From contig NVUW01000004.1 of NCBI GenBank assembly GCA_002733205.1, positions 372,001 to 436,000 of the forward strand: a DNA stretch of 64,000 bases, written 5' to 3'. Below the pieces are notes generated by a model, which saw nothing but the letters and a program-made list of their open reading frames with translations, ran no database searches and was not told the DNA's origin. Made by a program: the position numbers and the translations under genes. Every line of letters begins with the position of its first letter. The first letter of the stretch is position 1. This DNA is from Thalassobium sp. GTDB taxonomy: Bacteria; Pseudomonadota; Gammaproteobacteria; Pseudomonadales; Oceanobacteraceae. Positions 33,491 to 43,676 of this stretch are shown here, piece by piece.

Positions 33491-34054
33491 ATGATCAGGC
33501 TGACCGTAAATGATGTGGAGCACACACTGGACGTTGAGGGCGATACCCCGCTGTTATGGGTGGTACGCGATGTTCTGGGCTTAAAAGGCAGTAAGTTCGG
33601 CTGCGGCGCGGGCCTGTGTGGCGCCTGCACCATGCATCTGAATGGTCAGCCGATCCGCACCTGTATTATGCCGCTGTCGGCGGTTGCCGGGCAGAACATC
33701 ACCACCATCGAAGGGCTGAGCCCGGCCAACGCCAGCGTGCAGCAGCTCACCCCGGTGCAGCAGGCCTGGCTGGAGCTGAACGTGCCGCAATGTGGCTACT
33801 GCCAGTCCGGACAGATCATGGCCGCCACTGCGCTGCTGGCCAGCAACCCGAATCCCAGCGATGCCGATATCGACAACGCCATGAGCGGCAATATCTGCCG
33901 CTGCGGTACTTATCCGCGCATCCGCTCTGCCATTCATAAAGCGGCGGGCATGATGAGCGCCGGCAGCCATCCGCAGGCCGCGCGCAACGGCGAGCTGTTC
34001 AGTGAAGTCACTCTGCCGCAAGCGACCAATTCAGAGGAGCTGAGCCATGGATAA
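33491..34054 (+). CDS. iorA: [2Fe-2S] subunit of an IorAB-type molybdenum hydroxylase
   Basis: The 187-residue protein is the small iron-sulfur subunit. A plant-type [2Fe-2S] cluster is held by the cysteines of [15 protein letters not shown] and a further cysteine near residue 60. A second cluster is held by [10 protein letters not shown] and [12 protein letters not shown]. It passes electrons from the molybdenum site to an external acceptor. The next gene overlaps it by 8 bp and encodes the large subunit. The pair matches isoquinoline 1-oxidoreductase (IorA/IorB), which lacks the FAD subunit of xanthine dehydrogenases; aldehyde oxidation is a common activity in relatives. The tail is about 30 residues longer than the conserved core. 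Confidence 0.87.
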   Translation: MIRLTVNDVEHTLDVEGDTPLLWVVRDVLGLKGSKFGCGAGLCGACTMHLNGQPIRTCIMPLSAVAGQNITTIEGLSPANASVQQLTPVQQAWLELNVPQCGYCQSGQIMAATALLASNPNPSDADIDNAMSGNICRCGTYPRIRSAIHKAAGMMSAGSHPQAARNGELFSEVTLPQATNSEELSHG

Positions 34055-36281
34055 GTCATTAAACAGTGGCCTCAGCCGCCGCTCCTTCTTAAAAGCCAGC
34101 GCCCTGTCATCCGGTGGCCTGCTGCTCAGTGTTGCCCTGCCCGGCTGTGCCGCCATCGGCATGAAAAATCAGGGTATGGTCAGCGCCGGAGAATGGCAGA
34201 GCAACGCCTGGCTGCGCATCGATACCGATAACCGCATTACCTTTATTCTCGACCGCGTAGAAATGGGTCAGGGCACCTATACCGGTCTGGTCACCCTGCT
34301 GGCGGAAGAGCTGGAAGTCGACCCGGCGCTGGTACAGGTCGAGTTTGCCGGCGTCGGCAGCGCCTACGATAACCCGCTGTACAAACTGCAGATCACCGGT
34401 GGCTCCACCAGTGTGGCCAGCAGCTTTAAGCGCATCCGTCTGGCCGGTGCCAGCGCGCGTGAAATGCTGAAGCAGGCCGCCGCTCAGGTCTGGGCGCTGG
34501 AGAACACCAGCACCCTGCACTGCGACAACGGTCAGGTGATTCACAGCAGCGGTAAAACCCTCAGCTACGGCGAACTGGCGAGCATTGCCGCTACCTTCTC
34601 CGTACCGGAAGACACCGCGCTGAAATCGCCGGATGAATATCGCTATATCGGTAAATACAACAAGCGTCTGGATGCCCTGCAAAAAGTAACGGGCCAGGCT
34701 GTGTATGGCATCGACGTTGAATTGCCGGGCATGCTCTACGCCGTAATCAGCCGCGCACCGGCCTTTGGTGGCACGGTCAAAACCCTCGACAGCAGCGCGG
34801 CCAAAGCCGCCAGCGGTGTGGTTGATGTATTCCCGCTGGAAGCCGCCGGTCGTTCAGGTGTAGCCGTGGTGGGCCGTTCTTACTGGCAGGCGCGTAAAGC
34901 GCAGCAGTTACTGCAGATCGAGTGGCAGACGCCGGAGGTCGCGCCCAGCAGCGACGCCATTTTTGCCCAGTACACCCGCGATCTGGATAACGAAGACGGT
35001 GAACAGGTACGCGACGACGGCGACTTCGACGCTGCCGCCGAACAGGCCGCCAGCACCTTAACCGCCGAGTACCAGCTGCCCTATCTGGCCCACGCCACGC
35101 TGGAGCCACAGAACTGTGTGGTGAAAGCCGACGCCGATGGTATGGAAGTCTGGGCGCCGACCCAGTCCGCCAGCATGGCACGGGTCGCGGCCGGTAAACA
35201 CAGCCGCTACAGCCTCGATGACATTGTGATTCACACCACCTGGATTGGCGGTGGTTTTGGCCGCCGTATCCTGCAGGATTATGTCGCCGAATGCGCAGTC
35301 ATTGCCGACCGCCTGCAGAAGCCGGTGAAGCTGATCTGGAGCCGCGAAGAAGACACCGCCCACGACTGGTATCGCCCGGCCAGCCTGCATCGTCTACAGG
35401 CAACGATTAATGCCGACGGCAAAGCCAGCGGCTGGCAGCACCGCATTGCTCACCCGAAAGTGTTCGAGTGGTTTGTCGGCGATGCCGCCCCGGCGCAGTA
35501 TCCCTTTATGCCGAAGTTTATGTTCCCGATGCTGGCCAGTGCCGGCAAGCTGGGCGAAGGCATTCTGGCGCCGAAAGACAGCTCCGGCTACGAAGGTGCC
35601 AACGATGTGCCTTACGCGCTGGACAATATCGACGTGCGCTTTATCCACAGCGAACCCGGCGTACCCGTTGGTTACTGGCGTTCGGTGGGCTTCTCGCACA
35701 ATGGCTTTGTAACCGAGAGCTTTATCGACGAACTGGCCCACCAGCAGAAGCAGGACCCGCTGAACTTCCGCCTTGAGCTGCTGGCGCAGCATCCGCGTGC
35801 GCAAAGTCTGCTGCGCCGGGTGGCGCAACTGGCCGACTGGGGCCGGCCGCTGCCAGGCTGCCATCAGGGCGTGGCGATTCATAAAAGCTTTAACACCTGG
35901 GTCGCGCAGATTGCCGATGTACAGGTTGAGGGAAAAAACTTCAGCGTTAAGCGTGTGGTCTGCGCCGTTGACTGCGGTCAGGCGGTTAACCCGGATATGA
36001 TCCGCGCGCAAATGGAAGGCGGCATTAACTTTGCCCTCACCGCCGCGCTGTACGGCAATATCACGCTGAAAGACGGTGCCGTACAACAGAGCAACTTCCA
36101 CGATTACAACATGCTGCGGATGCCGGAAGCGCCGCAGATTGTGGTCGATATTGCCGACAACCAGTACGACCCGACCGGTGTGGGTGAGCCGGGCGTGCCG
36201 CCACTGGCACCGGCGGTGGCTAATGCGCTGTTTGCCGCCACCGGCCAGCGTCTGCGCCGTCTGCCGTTGCAGCTGGCGTAA
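34047..36281 (+). CDS. iorB: Molybdopterin-binding large subunit, IorB-like
   Basis: The 744-residue protein begins with a twin-arginine signal ([15 protein letters not shown]) and has the aldehyde-oxidase molybdopterin fold. Recognisable parts are [31 protein letters not shown], the [20 protein letters not shown] loop, WIGGGFGRR and the C-terminal [18 protein letters not shown] with the catalytic glutamate. It probably oxidises an N-heterocycle or aldehyde in the periplasm after Tat export with its small partner. The start overlaps iorA. XdhC-like and MobA-like genes follow at once, which supply and insert the matured cofactor. Confidence 0.88.
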   Translation: MDKSLNSGLSRRSFLKASALSSGGLLLSVALPGCAAIGMKNQGMVSAGEWQSNAWLRIDTDNRITFILDRVEMGQGTYTGLVTLLAEELEVDPALVQVEFAGVGSAYDNPLYKLQITGGSTSVASSFKRIRLAGASAREMLKQAAAQVWALENTSTLHCDNGQVIHSSGKTLSYGELASIAATFSVPEDTALKSPDEYRYIGKYNKRLDALQKVTGQAVYGIDVELPGMLYAVISRAPAFGGTVKTLDSSAAKAASGVVDVFPLEAAGRSGVAVVGRSYWQARKAQQLLQIEWQTPEVAPSSDAIFAQYTRDLDNEDGEQVRDDGDFDAAAEQAASTLTAEYQLPYLAHATLEPQNCVVKADADGMEVWAPTQSASMARVAAGKHSRYSLDDIVIHTTWIGGGFGRRILQDYVAECAVIADRLQKPVKLIWSREEDTAHDWYRPASLHRLQATINADGKASGWQHRIAHPKVFEWFVGDAAPAQYPFMPKFMFPMLASAGKLGEGILAPKDSSGYEGANDVPYALDNIDVRFIHSEPGVPVGYWRSVGFSHNGFVTESFIDELAHQQKQDPLNFRLELLAQHPRAQSLLRRVAQLADWGRPLPGCHQGVAIHKSFNTWVAQIADVQVEGKNFSVKRVVCAVDCGQAVNPDMIRAQMEGGINFALTAALYGNITLKDGAVQQSNFHDYNMLRMPEAPQIVVDIADNQYDPTGVGEPGVPPLAPAVANALFAATGQRLRRLPLQLA

Positions 36282-36296
36282 GGCTCAGGGCACCGC

Positions 36297-37265
36297 ATGC
36301 AACCGTCTTCTCCAAGCACTGATCAGCATGTGCTGCACTCAGCCGCGCAATGGCTGAGTGCTGGCAGCCCGGTCTGGCTCGCCACCGTGGTCGCCACTTA
36401 TGGCAGCAGTCCGCGTCCGGTGGGTTCGCTGCTGGCCTGGTCGGCCGACTTCGGGATGGCCGGTTCGCTGTCGGGTGGCTGCGTCGAAGAAGATCTGATT
36501 GCCCGGCTGCGCGTCGGTCAGGTGGATGGCAGCCAGCCACAGCTGCTGCTGTTTGGTAATAATGCCGCCGAGCAGGCGCGTTATCGTCTGCCCTGCGGTG
36601 GCCATCTGCAGATATTGCTGCAGCGGCTTGGTAAAGATGATCTGGCCGGTATCCAGCAGATGCTGGATTGGCTGAGTTCACGCACGCCCTTTGTACGCCA
36701 AGTGAGTTTGCATGCGTCAGGGCAGCGTCTGACACTGTTGCAGCATGGTTCTACGAAAACCTGTCAGTTAACCTCTGAATACTTTATCCAGCCGTTTCAG
36801 CCGGCGTACCAGCTGTTGATTATCGGTGCCGGCGAAGTTGCCCGTCATCTGGCGGCACTGGCACAACCGGCCGGTTTTGCCGTCACCATCTGCGACCACC
36901 GTGAGGAATTCCTGCAGGGCTTCGACGCCCCCGGTGCCGAGCTGCTGTGCGCCATGCCCGACACAGTTATAAACCAGCGCTTTGCCGATTCGCACAGTGC
37001 CATTGTCGCGCTGGCCCACGACCCGCGCCTTGACGATATGGCCATGCTCGATGCCTTCGACACCCGCGCTTTTTATATCGGCGCCATGGGCTCACTGGCG
37101 ACCTCGGCCAAGCGTCGCGAGCGTCTCGCCGGACTGGGCGTCAGTGCTGCTCAGCTGCAGCGCCTGCATGCGCCCGTTGGCCTCAATATCGGCAGTAAAA
37201 CGCCGTACGAAATTGCCTTATCCGTGCTCGCCCACCTGCTGGCGGAACGTCCGCAGCGCAGCTAA
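36297..37265 (+). CDS. XdhC-family molybdenum-cofactor insertion protein
   Basis: The 322-residue protein has the XdhC/CoxI N-terminal domain (VWLATVVATYGSSPRPVGSLLAW, with GSLSGGCVEEDLIAR) and a C-terminal Rossmann domain (LLIIGAGEVARHLAALAQPAGF to FYIGAMGSLATSAKRRERL). Such proteins bind the molybdenum cofactor, protect its sulfuration and load it into enzymes of the xanthine dehydrogenase family. It lies 15 bp after iorB and is surely dedicated to the IorAB enzyme. Confidence 0.9.
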   Translation: MQPSSPSTDQHVLHSAAQWLSAGSPVWLATVVATYGSSPRPVGSLLAWSADFGMAGSLSGGCVEEDLIARLRVGQVDGSQPQLLLFGNNAAEQARYRLPCGGHLQILLQRLGKDDLAGIQQMLDWLSSRTPFVRQVSLHASGQRLTLLQHGSTKTCQLTSEYFIQPFQPAYQLLIIGAGEVARHLAALAQPAGFAVTICDHREEFLQGFDAPGAELLCAMPDTVINQRFADSHSAIVALAHDPRLDDMAMLDAFDTRAFYIGAMGSLATSAKRRERLAGLGVSAAQLQRLHAPVGLNIGSKTPYEIALSVLAHLLAERPQRS

Positions 37266-37336
37266 TACGACATATTCCCTCTGGGCCTGCTGTGGTACTG
37301 TCATCAGCCTTCGATTGTGCGGAGCACTGTCTGAAT

Positions 37337-37954
37337 ATGAGCAATACCGATGCCCCGATTGGTGTGATTCTGCTGGCCGCCGGTAAAAGCGAACGCTTTG
37401 GCGGCGACAAGCGTCTGGCCAGCATAGCGCTGCCGGAATCTGCAGAACCGCAACCCATGCTGTTTGTTACCCTTCAGCAGATATGTGCCAGCGGTTTGCC
37501 GGTATTTGTCGTTCTGCGCCCCGGTGACCAGCAATGGGGCGATGCTCTGGATAAGCTCAGTATCGACTGGGGCATCTGCCCGGAAGCGGCACAGGGAATG
37601 GGCCATAGTCTGGCCTTTGGCATACACGCCACCCAGCACTGGAATGGCTGGCTGATTGCGCTGGCCGATATGCCTTTTATCCAGCCAGCCACCTATCAGC
37701 GCGTGGCCGCAGCCTTGCACCAGCACAAAATTGTGCGCCCGGTACTGCAACGCGCAGCTCCAGGCACAGGCACAGGAAAAACCTTAAACGGCCACCCGGT
37801 CGGCTTCAGCCGCAACTATGCCTGCGCACTGATTCAGTGTCAGGGTGACGAAGGTGCCCGCCGTCTGCTGGCCGACAACCCGCAGGATATTTACCTGCTG
37901 CCATTAGAAGATGAAGGCATAGTGCAGGATATTGATCGGCCGCAGGATTGCTGA
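37337..37954 (+). CDS. Molybdenum cofactor cytidylyltransferase (MobA/MocA-like)
   Basis: The 205-residue protein is an NTP-transferase: GVILLAAGKSERFGGDKRLA at the N-terminus, then ALADMPFIQPATYQRV and NGHPVGFSRNYA. It would attach CMP to molybdopterin for the xanthine-oxidase family enzyme encoded upstream. I start at ATG 37337, the residue just before the family motif begins; the frame runs on to 37292. It ends the four-gene molybdenum-hydroxylase set. The 375 bp after it (37955-38329) hold no gene I can support, and base composition turns AT-rich towards the next gene. Confidence 0.85.
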   Translation: MSNTDAPIGVILLAAGKSERFGGDKRLASIALPESAEPQPMLFVTLQQICASGLPVFVVLRPGDQQWGDALDKLSIDWGICPEAAQGMGHSLAFGIHATQHWNGWLIALADMPFIQPATYQRVAAALHQHKIVRPVLQRAAPGTGTGKTLNGHPVGFSRNYACALIQCQGDEGARRLLADNPQDIYLLPLEDEGIVQDIDRPQDC

Positions 37955-38329
37955 TCAGCTATCTCTATCCCATAACTCCTAGCCCACGACCTCTGGCCCC
38001 GCGGCCTCTAACTCCCGGTTTCAATCCCTCCCCCGCCTTTCACTCGCAAAACCAGTACTTTATACCTAGCCAGCAATGCTGATTTTTCTGTTATTAATAC
38101 GATCTGCCTATCGGGCCGGTGAAGGCAGCGGTGGAGGTAAAGGGTGAGGGCGAACGGCGAGCTCTGTTGTCCGGTGAGGTCTCTGCGGTGATGCAGAGGT
38201 TCAGTGCAATCAGAAGGTTGTGTAAGCTACCTTGGAAATTTTCTTTTAATTATGCAATAGCATACTAGGACGCCGTTAAATTTCTCGAACAAGCATTGAG
38301 ACTATTAGCTAAATACTGGACGTTACTTT

Positions 38330-40099
38330 GTGAAAATAATTAAAAAGGTTGAGATCAGCTATTTTAGGTCGGTGTATTCAATTGACTTGAAGAACATTGA
38401 TGACTTGAACATTCTGATAGGCGGAAATGACAGCGGTAAGTCAAATATATTAAAGTCCCTTAATTTGTTTTTTAACAACAAGACAGAATTAGGTCAAGAT
38501 TACTATTTCCCAGATGACCTAACGAGAAAGAGAGAACAAGAAGCACGGGATACAAAGGGGCGTGCAACTATATGGATCAAAGTTCATTTTTATAATTTTT
38601 TAAACTGGAAATCTCTTCCAAAAGAATTTGTCATAAAAAAGGTTTGGAACCGCTATACTAATGAGCCAGAAGTGACATATCCTAAGGGACTCCCCTCTAC
38701 CGCAATTGCTAGATTCTTAAATAAAATCTCTTTTCACTACGTGCCCGCTGTACGTGGCAGGAATATATTTAGCCATTACCTATCACTACTCCATGATGCG
38801 CTGCTTGATGATGAAAAAGCGGGATTAATTACATCAACTGACCAGCTAATGAGTACTCTGAATGATAGCACTCAGGATATGAGTGAGAGAATTAAGGAAG
38901 GGGTAGGCATAGAAAGCACCATACAACCTCCTACAAATCTGAGAGTGCTATTCAATGCCTTGGATTTCTCAACTGAGTATGGTGAACACAGCATTCCTCT
39001 TCAAAAAAGAGGTGATGGCATACAAAGTAGACATATCCCCTATATTCTTGACTTCATTGCTAAGCATACAAACACACATCATATCTGGGCTTATGAAGAG
39101 CCGGAAACGTCTTTAGAACTTGGTCCGGCGTTTGATCTTGCGGCACAGTTCAGAGAGGAATTTTGCAAAGAAAACCAAATATTCCTGACGACGCATTCCC
39201 CTGCTTTTTACGATTTATCAGGAGTTCATGTATCTAAATGGTATGTGTCCCAAAATGAAATGGAAGGCGGTAATGAAACTCAAGCTGAAAAAGTATCTTC
39301 CAAAGAGATATTAGACCGTAAGTTAGGTGTGGCAGCACTAGTGGCCGATCGTGCAAGAGAAGCATACGATCAAATACGAACATTAACTACCACCGTAACT
39401 AGATTAGATGCAGAGCTAGTACAACATGCAATTCCTCATGTAATTGTGGAAGGTATTACCGATAAAACAATCATGGAGGAGGCGTTCCGGAAGCTATATC
39501 CGAGTGAAGAGCCTTTTTGCGAATTTTTGCATGCTGGAGGAGCTACTAATATACCGCCTTACCTGAAATCCGCGAAAGTACTTTCAAAGGAATTCTCTCA
39601 TGCTGTTATCGGATTATTCGACAGAGATCAAGAAGGCAGAAAGCAAATAAAAGATTTCTCTTCCAGTGGGAGTATAAATGGAACCGAATTTTTCGAGATA
39701 TCTTCAGAACGTAAACTATATGCTGGTTTACTTCCCTTACCCGAAGCACTTCATTCTATTGAACATGATGTTAAAAACAATCTAGGTGAGGAAATCAACC
39801 TACCAGTGCCAATTGAATTCATGTTTCCTGCTGAGGTGATAAACCAGGCATTAAATGATGGAGTTATAGAGCTTGAAGATCGCATAGCAAAAGCAAATGA
39901 TCCAGAGCTTCCAACCATTGTCAATCTAAGTAAACTCTATTCGAACCATCTCCCAGATGGAAGTGAGTACCTTGCCAAAAAAGTAAAAAAGAGCTCTAAA
40001 ACCCGATTTTCAGAATGGGTAACTGGTCAGCCGTCAGCAACGTTTGAAAATTTTAGACTCGTTTTCGAACAGTTAAAAATTGTGGTTGATGCTGTATAA
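38330..40099 (+). CDS. OLD-family ATPase/TOPRIM nuclease (putative defence protein)
   Basis: The 589-residue protein has an SMC/RecF-like ATPase half: Walker A GGNDSGKS (31-38), signature-like LQKRGDGIQSRH (224-235), Walker B WAYEEPETSLE (253-263) and H-loop TTHSP (287-291). A TOPRIM domain follows with E374 (IVEGITDKT) and the DxD pair D431/D433 (GLFDRDQEG). This is the overcoming-lysogenization-defect (OLD) family layout, also seen in GajA of Gabija defence. No UvrD-like helicase follows, so it is not a Gabija operon; instead a PD-(D/E)xK protein comes next. The GTG start has a weak ribosome site. Base composition is clearly more AT-rich than its neighbours, which points to transfer. Confidence 0.82.
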   Translation: MKIIKKVEISYFRSVYSIDLKNIDDLNILIGGNDSGKSNILKSLNLFFNNKTELGQDYYFPDDLTRKREQEARDTKGRATIWIKVHFYNFLNWKSLPKEFVIKKVWNRYTNEPEVTYPKGLPSTAIARFLNKISFHYVPAVRGRNIFSHYLSLLHDALLDDEKAGLITSTDQLMSTLNDSTQDMSERIKEGVGIESTIQPPTNLRVLFNALDFSTEYGEHSIPLQKRGDGIQSRHIPYILDFIAKHTNTHHIWAYEEPETSLELGPAFDLAAQFREEFCKENQIFLTTHSPAFYDLSGVHVSKWYVSQNEMEGGNETQAEKVSSKEILDRKLGVAALVADRAREAYDQIRTLTTTVTRLDAELVQHAIPHVIVEGITDKTIMEEAFRKLYPSEEPFCEFLHAGGATNIPPYLKSAKVLSKEFSHAVIGLFDRDQEGRKQIKDFSSSGSINGTEFFEISSERKLYAGLLPLPEALHSIEHDVKNNLGEEINLPVPIEFMFPAEVINQALNDGVIELEDRIAKANDPELPTIVNLSKLYSNHLPDGSEYLAKKVKKSSKTRFSEWVTGQPSATFENFRLVFEQLKIVVDAV

Positions 40100-40175
40100 T
40101 CAAAATATAACAAGACAATGCAGCCAATCGCAATCACATAGCCTGATTGAAGCGTTATAAGCAACTGGAGGTTAG

Positions 40176-41417
40176 ATGAGTCGTTACGGGCATAACTATT
40201 TTGTGGCGTTCTCAGAATTGGATGGATTCGGCGTCCTCGAGAATAGGAAGGGCCAAGCCCTGCTGGCGATTACGAGCCAAAACGACGACTACATTCTGAA
40301 CGTCAATAAGGCCGAGTATGTGGAGCATTTGGTTTCAGAGTACTCGATCCTGCCGCTGGAAATTCACCAAGATCAGTTATCTGTGTCGGTGAAAGAGCAA
40401 ATGATTCCTGCCGAAAGGCATCCGAGTTCGTACTGGGTCGATAGCGGTCGGTCTTATCTGAAAGATGTGTATACGTTTCATCTTCCGTTTACGGGTGATC
40501 CCCAACTTTTGAAGGTTCGTGCTAGCACTTTCAGTATGTCAGCTCCGCATATCATGGTTGCAGGTCAGGAAATACGCTTTGAAATCATCAACTTCAATCA
40601 ACAAGCTGATGCGATCAAGCGTGAAGCTGACAATGTCGTCTCGCAGCTTGGATCACAAAATCAACACCTTACAAACGATCTAATAAAATTCAATGGGTCG
40701 CTAGAAGCACAGTTGACTCAGGCTTTCGATGCAAGAAAAGCCCAATTGCTTAAAAAGCACGACGTAATTTCCGCATTGGGAATTCCTGTTCGTCAGGCGA
40801 CGGGAACACCATCAACCTTCTCTGTGCCAGCCAAAAGAACACCTGTAATTCCAAGTAAACCAAAGCCAGAAGTAACGGCCAAAGGCTATAAGCCGGAACC
40901 AACGCTTGATGATGCTATTTATCGCCAGATTCTCAAGATTATCCACGATGTAGGAAAGCAGTTTGAGCGGTTGCCGAGTACCTACGCGGGCAAAGACGAA
41001 GAACATCTTCGTGATCACATGCTACTGATCTTAGAGCCCAATTTTGAAGGGGCTGCAACTGGCGAAACCTTCAATAAGAAAGGGAAAACAGACATTCTTT
41101 TACGCCATGAAAACTCAAATGTGTTCGTTGCCGAGCTGAAATATTGGCATGGGAAGAAGGGTTATCTGGAAACAATTACCCAGCTACTCTCCTATTTGAC
41201 CTGGAGAGACTCTAAGGCAGCAGTGGTGATGTTTGTTCCCAACAAAGAATTCAGCACAGTACTTGAGACGATACAGGATGTGACCTCAGAGCACCCTAAC
41301 CATCTGGGCTTCGTCAATGAGGTTGAAGAAGGTTGGTATCAGTATAGGTTTCATATCAACGATGACCCAAACCGGGAAGTTCATGTGGCTATCCAAGCAT
41401 TCCACTTGTCACGGTGA
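40176..41417 (+). CDS. PD-(D/E)xK nuclease-domain protein, partner of the OLD protein
   Basis: The 413-residue protein has three parts. Residues 1-140 form a beta-rich region I cannot assign. Residues 140-240 hold a helical stretch and a Pro/Lys-rich linker. The C-terminal domain (245-413) reads as a restriction-endonuclease fold: a helix with E276/E277, GKTDILLRHE (D306), FVAELKYWHG (E320-x-K322) and TQLLSYLTW (Q336). This is the PD-(D/E)xK pattern of DNA-cutting enzymes. GGAGG lies four bases before ATG 40176, 76 bp after the OLD gene on the same strand. An ATPase/TOPRIM nuclease beside a second nuclease suggests an anti-phage or anti-plasmid module; that function is inference. Confidence 0.78.
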   Translation: MSRYGHNYFVAFSELDGFGVLENRKGQALLAITSQNDDYILNVNKAEYVEHLVSEYSILPLEIHQDQLSVSVKEQMIPAERHPSSYWVDSGRSYLKDVYTFHLPFTGDPQLLKVRASTFSMSAPHIMVAGQEIRFEIINFNQQADAIKREADNVVSQLGSQNQHLTNDLIKFNGSLEAQLTQAFDARKAQLLKKHDVISALGIPVRQATGTPSTFSVPAKRTPVIPSKPKPEVTAKGYKPEPTLDDAIYRQILKIIHDVGKQFERLPSTYAGKDEEHLRDHMLLILEPNFEGAATGETFNKKGKTDILLRHENSNVFVAELKYWHGKKGYLETITQLLSYLTWRDSKAAVVMFVPNKEFSTVLETIQDVTSEHPNHLGFVNEVEEGWYQYRFHINDDPNREVHVAIQAFHLSR

Positions 41418-41625
41418 GACTGCTTATAACAACTCTATATTTCCACGATAAACCGGACACCAAAGTCAAACTGACGAAGTGTCCAACGGCAAACAATATT
41501 CAGCCAAACAAGATCTGGCGGTATTTAAATACGTTTAAAGCTCAGCCATCCGAACCTGCCAGAGTATCTCTGGCACCTTCTTACACCTTATCTGGCAGCT
41601 CCCTGAAACCTTTCTGTCACCAGCT

Positions 41626-41760
41626 CTAAGGCCGGTGCTGCTTCTGCCACGCCCGTGGCGATATTCCCGTCCAGCGGCGGAAATGCCGGCTGAATACCGC
41701 TACCTTGGCATACCCCAGCTGCAGCGCCAGTTCGGTGATGGTCTGGGCGCCGTAACGGCA
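41626..41760 (-). pseudogene. Remnant: C-terminal helix-turn-helix of an AraC-family regulator
   Basis: On the minus strand these bases read RYGAQTITELALQLGYAKVA followed by VFSRHFRRWTGISPRAWQKQ and a stop at 41626. That is the second DNA-recognition helix and tail of an AraC-type protein. Nothing upstream continues it: past about 41760 the sequence changes abruptly. On the plus strand the next stretch (about 41750-41860) reads as an open, protein-like segment with DYNDGRSSVMSGGRFLRDW, perhaps another fragment. This looks like a junction scar at the edge of the nuclease islet. No other gene is supported between 41418 and 41834. Confidence 0.65.
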
Positions 41761-41834
41761 CGCTGGAATACATTAATGACTACAACGATGGTCGCAGTTC
41801 CGTAATGAGCGGTGGCCGGTTTTTACGCGACTGG

Positions 41835-43676
41835 TTACACGTCTGGTGGGCTACCGGCCATCCCGGGCTCGTGGTCATAATCCAGCGAAATTCCCTGTTT
41901 TCCGCCACGTTTAACCTGATACATGGCCTCATCGGCACAGCGCAGTAATGTGCTCATGGTCTGGCCCTCCAGACGGCGCATGCAAATACCAATACAGGCT
42001 CCAACGCGAATTTCTGTACCATTTTTCAGTTTAAAAGGAGCGCTGACAGACGACAGTATCCGGTTGGCATAATCATAAACGTCCTGTGAGCTTTTCACTG
42101 CCCGGCCAATAACCACGAATTCATCGCCACCCATCCGGCCAACGGTGTCATTATCGTTAACCGTTGCCTGTAAACGTGCAGAAATTTCCTGCAGTAGTTC
42201 ATCGCCGGCACCATGACCATAGCGGTCGTTCACCGGTTTAAAATCATCCAGATCAATCAGCATAATGGCAACGGTTTCATTTTCCGGCCCATGTTTTTTC
42301 ATGCGTGAGAAAAACTGGCGCAATCCATTACGGTTATTGATTCCGGTCAGGGCATCTTCAGTAGCCTGACGTTGCAGCTGGTCTTTGGCTTTTTCCAGTT
42401 CAGCCGTCCGTTCGGAAACGCGGCATTCCAGAACCCGTTCCTGCTCCAGCAAAGTATCCAGTAATGTCTGCTGGGCTTTTTCTTTCTGGCGTTTTAAATC
42501 GTTAAAGCGCGCCGCCAGTGCAAACGACAGCAACAGCATTTCGGCGGCAGAACCCAGTTGCATGCCATACACAGTCAGAAAGTTGGATGGAATTAAGCCC
42601 GCATTACGGATGGACAGCAACGACGTGCCAATCAGTAATAACGTCCAGGCCGCGACAAAAATATGTGCGGCGGGGACATTGCGGCGCACCGCGGCAATAC
42701 CGGTAGCCAGCAGGGTGAGCGTGGTCATAATGCCCATCACCGACATAATCTGTAACGCTAACTGCACACCGGAAATTAACGTTAACAGGGCTCCTCCCCA
42801 CCAAAGCGGAATGGCCATCGCCAGAAAACGATCCCAGCGCGGAGCGAGTTGTTGCATATTGAGGAAGCTGCGGGCAAACATCATGGCCAGCGCCGTGGCG
42901 ACGCTAAAGCCGGTTGGCACAATACGATCGGCACCTCCGGCCAGTGCCATTTCCGGCCACAGTAATAAAGGCCCGACACCATTCATGCTGGAAGCCGCAA
43001 AGCCAAAGGTAAATACAAAAGCGGAATACAACAGAAAGGTATTCTGACGCAGAGCGAGAAACAGCAGAAAATTATAACTGCCTAACGCGATCAACATGCC
43101 GAAATACAACGCCAGCACAATCAGCGTTTGATTATTATTCAGCGAATATTCACTCACCGACAGCAAGCGCGTGTTTAACGCCATGGCCGCATGATTGACC
43201 ACGCGGAGATACAGCACCAGAGGTTCATGCGGATTTAACATCAACGGAAAAGCCGGTTTACGCCCGGCAATGGGCCATTGTACAACGGGAATATAGCGCC
43301 CGGCGCGCAGCTGCCCGACCGATGCCGGGCGGACAACGTACAGCGTTACATCATCCAGATAGGCATACTCAAATTCGAGTATGTACTGTTGCTGATGCGT
43401 GATTTCCGGCTGCAACTCAATTCGTAACCAATAAGCATCGCGGGTATAGCCAAAATTCAGCTGGCGACGATCATCAATTGCGGCAAACTCTGCATCACGG
43501 CTACGGATTTCTGCCAGTGTGGCCCGCCCTCCCACATCGACCAGATAACGGCTGTGTAAATCCAGCACAATTTCCTGATCGTCAGCCTTTACCACAACGG
43601 CTGCGGCCGGGAATGCCAGACATGTCAGCAGCCAACACATCAGTGGCAACATGAGCAGCGGGTATTTCTTGTTCAA
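41835..43676 (-). CDS. Diguanylate cyclase with 7TMR-DISM sensor
   Basis: The 613-residue protein has a signal peptide and a periplasmic 7TMR-DISMED2-type carbohydrate-like sensor domain (about 30-165). Seven membrane helices (about 180-390), a coiled coil (390-440) and a GGDEF domain follow. The catalytic motif is intact (VGRMGGDEFVVI), as is DALTGINNRNGLRQF. The usual inhibitory RxxD site five residues before GGDEF is absent: the sequence there is NDND. It should make cyclic di-GMP in response to a periplasmic signal, without standard product inhibition. There is no EAL domain. Confidence 0.92.
   Translation of the reverse strand: MNKKYPLLMLPLMCWLLTCLAFPAAAVVVKADDQEIVLDLHSRYLVDVGGRATLAEIRSRDAEFAAIDDRRQLNFGYTRDAYWLRIELQPEITHQQQYILEFEYAYLDDVTLYVVRPASVGQLRAGRYIPVVQWPIAGRKPAFPLMLNPHEPLVLYLRVVNHAAMALNTRLLSVSEYSLNNNQTLIVLALYFGMLIALGSYNFLLFLALRQNTFLLYSAFVFTFGFAASSMNGVGPLLLWPEMALAGGADRIVPTGFSVATALAMMFARSFLNMQQLAPRWDRFLAMAIPLWWGGALLTLISGVQLALQIMSVMGIMTTLTLLATGIAAVRRNVPAAHIFVAAWTLLLIGTSLLSIRNAGLIPSNFLTVYGMQLGSAAEMLLLSFALAARFNDLKRQKEKAQQTLLDTLLEQERVLECRVSERTAELEKAKDQLQRQATEDALTGINNRNGLRQFFSRMKKHGPENETVAIMLIDLDDFKPVNDRYGHGAGDELLQEISARLQATVNDNDTVGRMGGDEFVVIGRAVKSSQDVYDYANRILSSVSAPFKLKNGTEIRVGACIGICMRRLEGQTMSTLLRCADEAMYQVKRGGKQGISLDYDHEPGMAGSPPDV

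Noticed and set aside
38330-40099. Gabija defence system
   Set aside because: The first gene resembles GajA, but the neighbour is a PD-(D/E)xK protein with no helicase motifs.
41414-41629. A 71-codon frame right after the PD-(D/E)xK gene
   Set aside because: No domain, no ribosome site, and it runs into the antisense AraC remnant.
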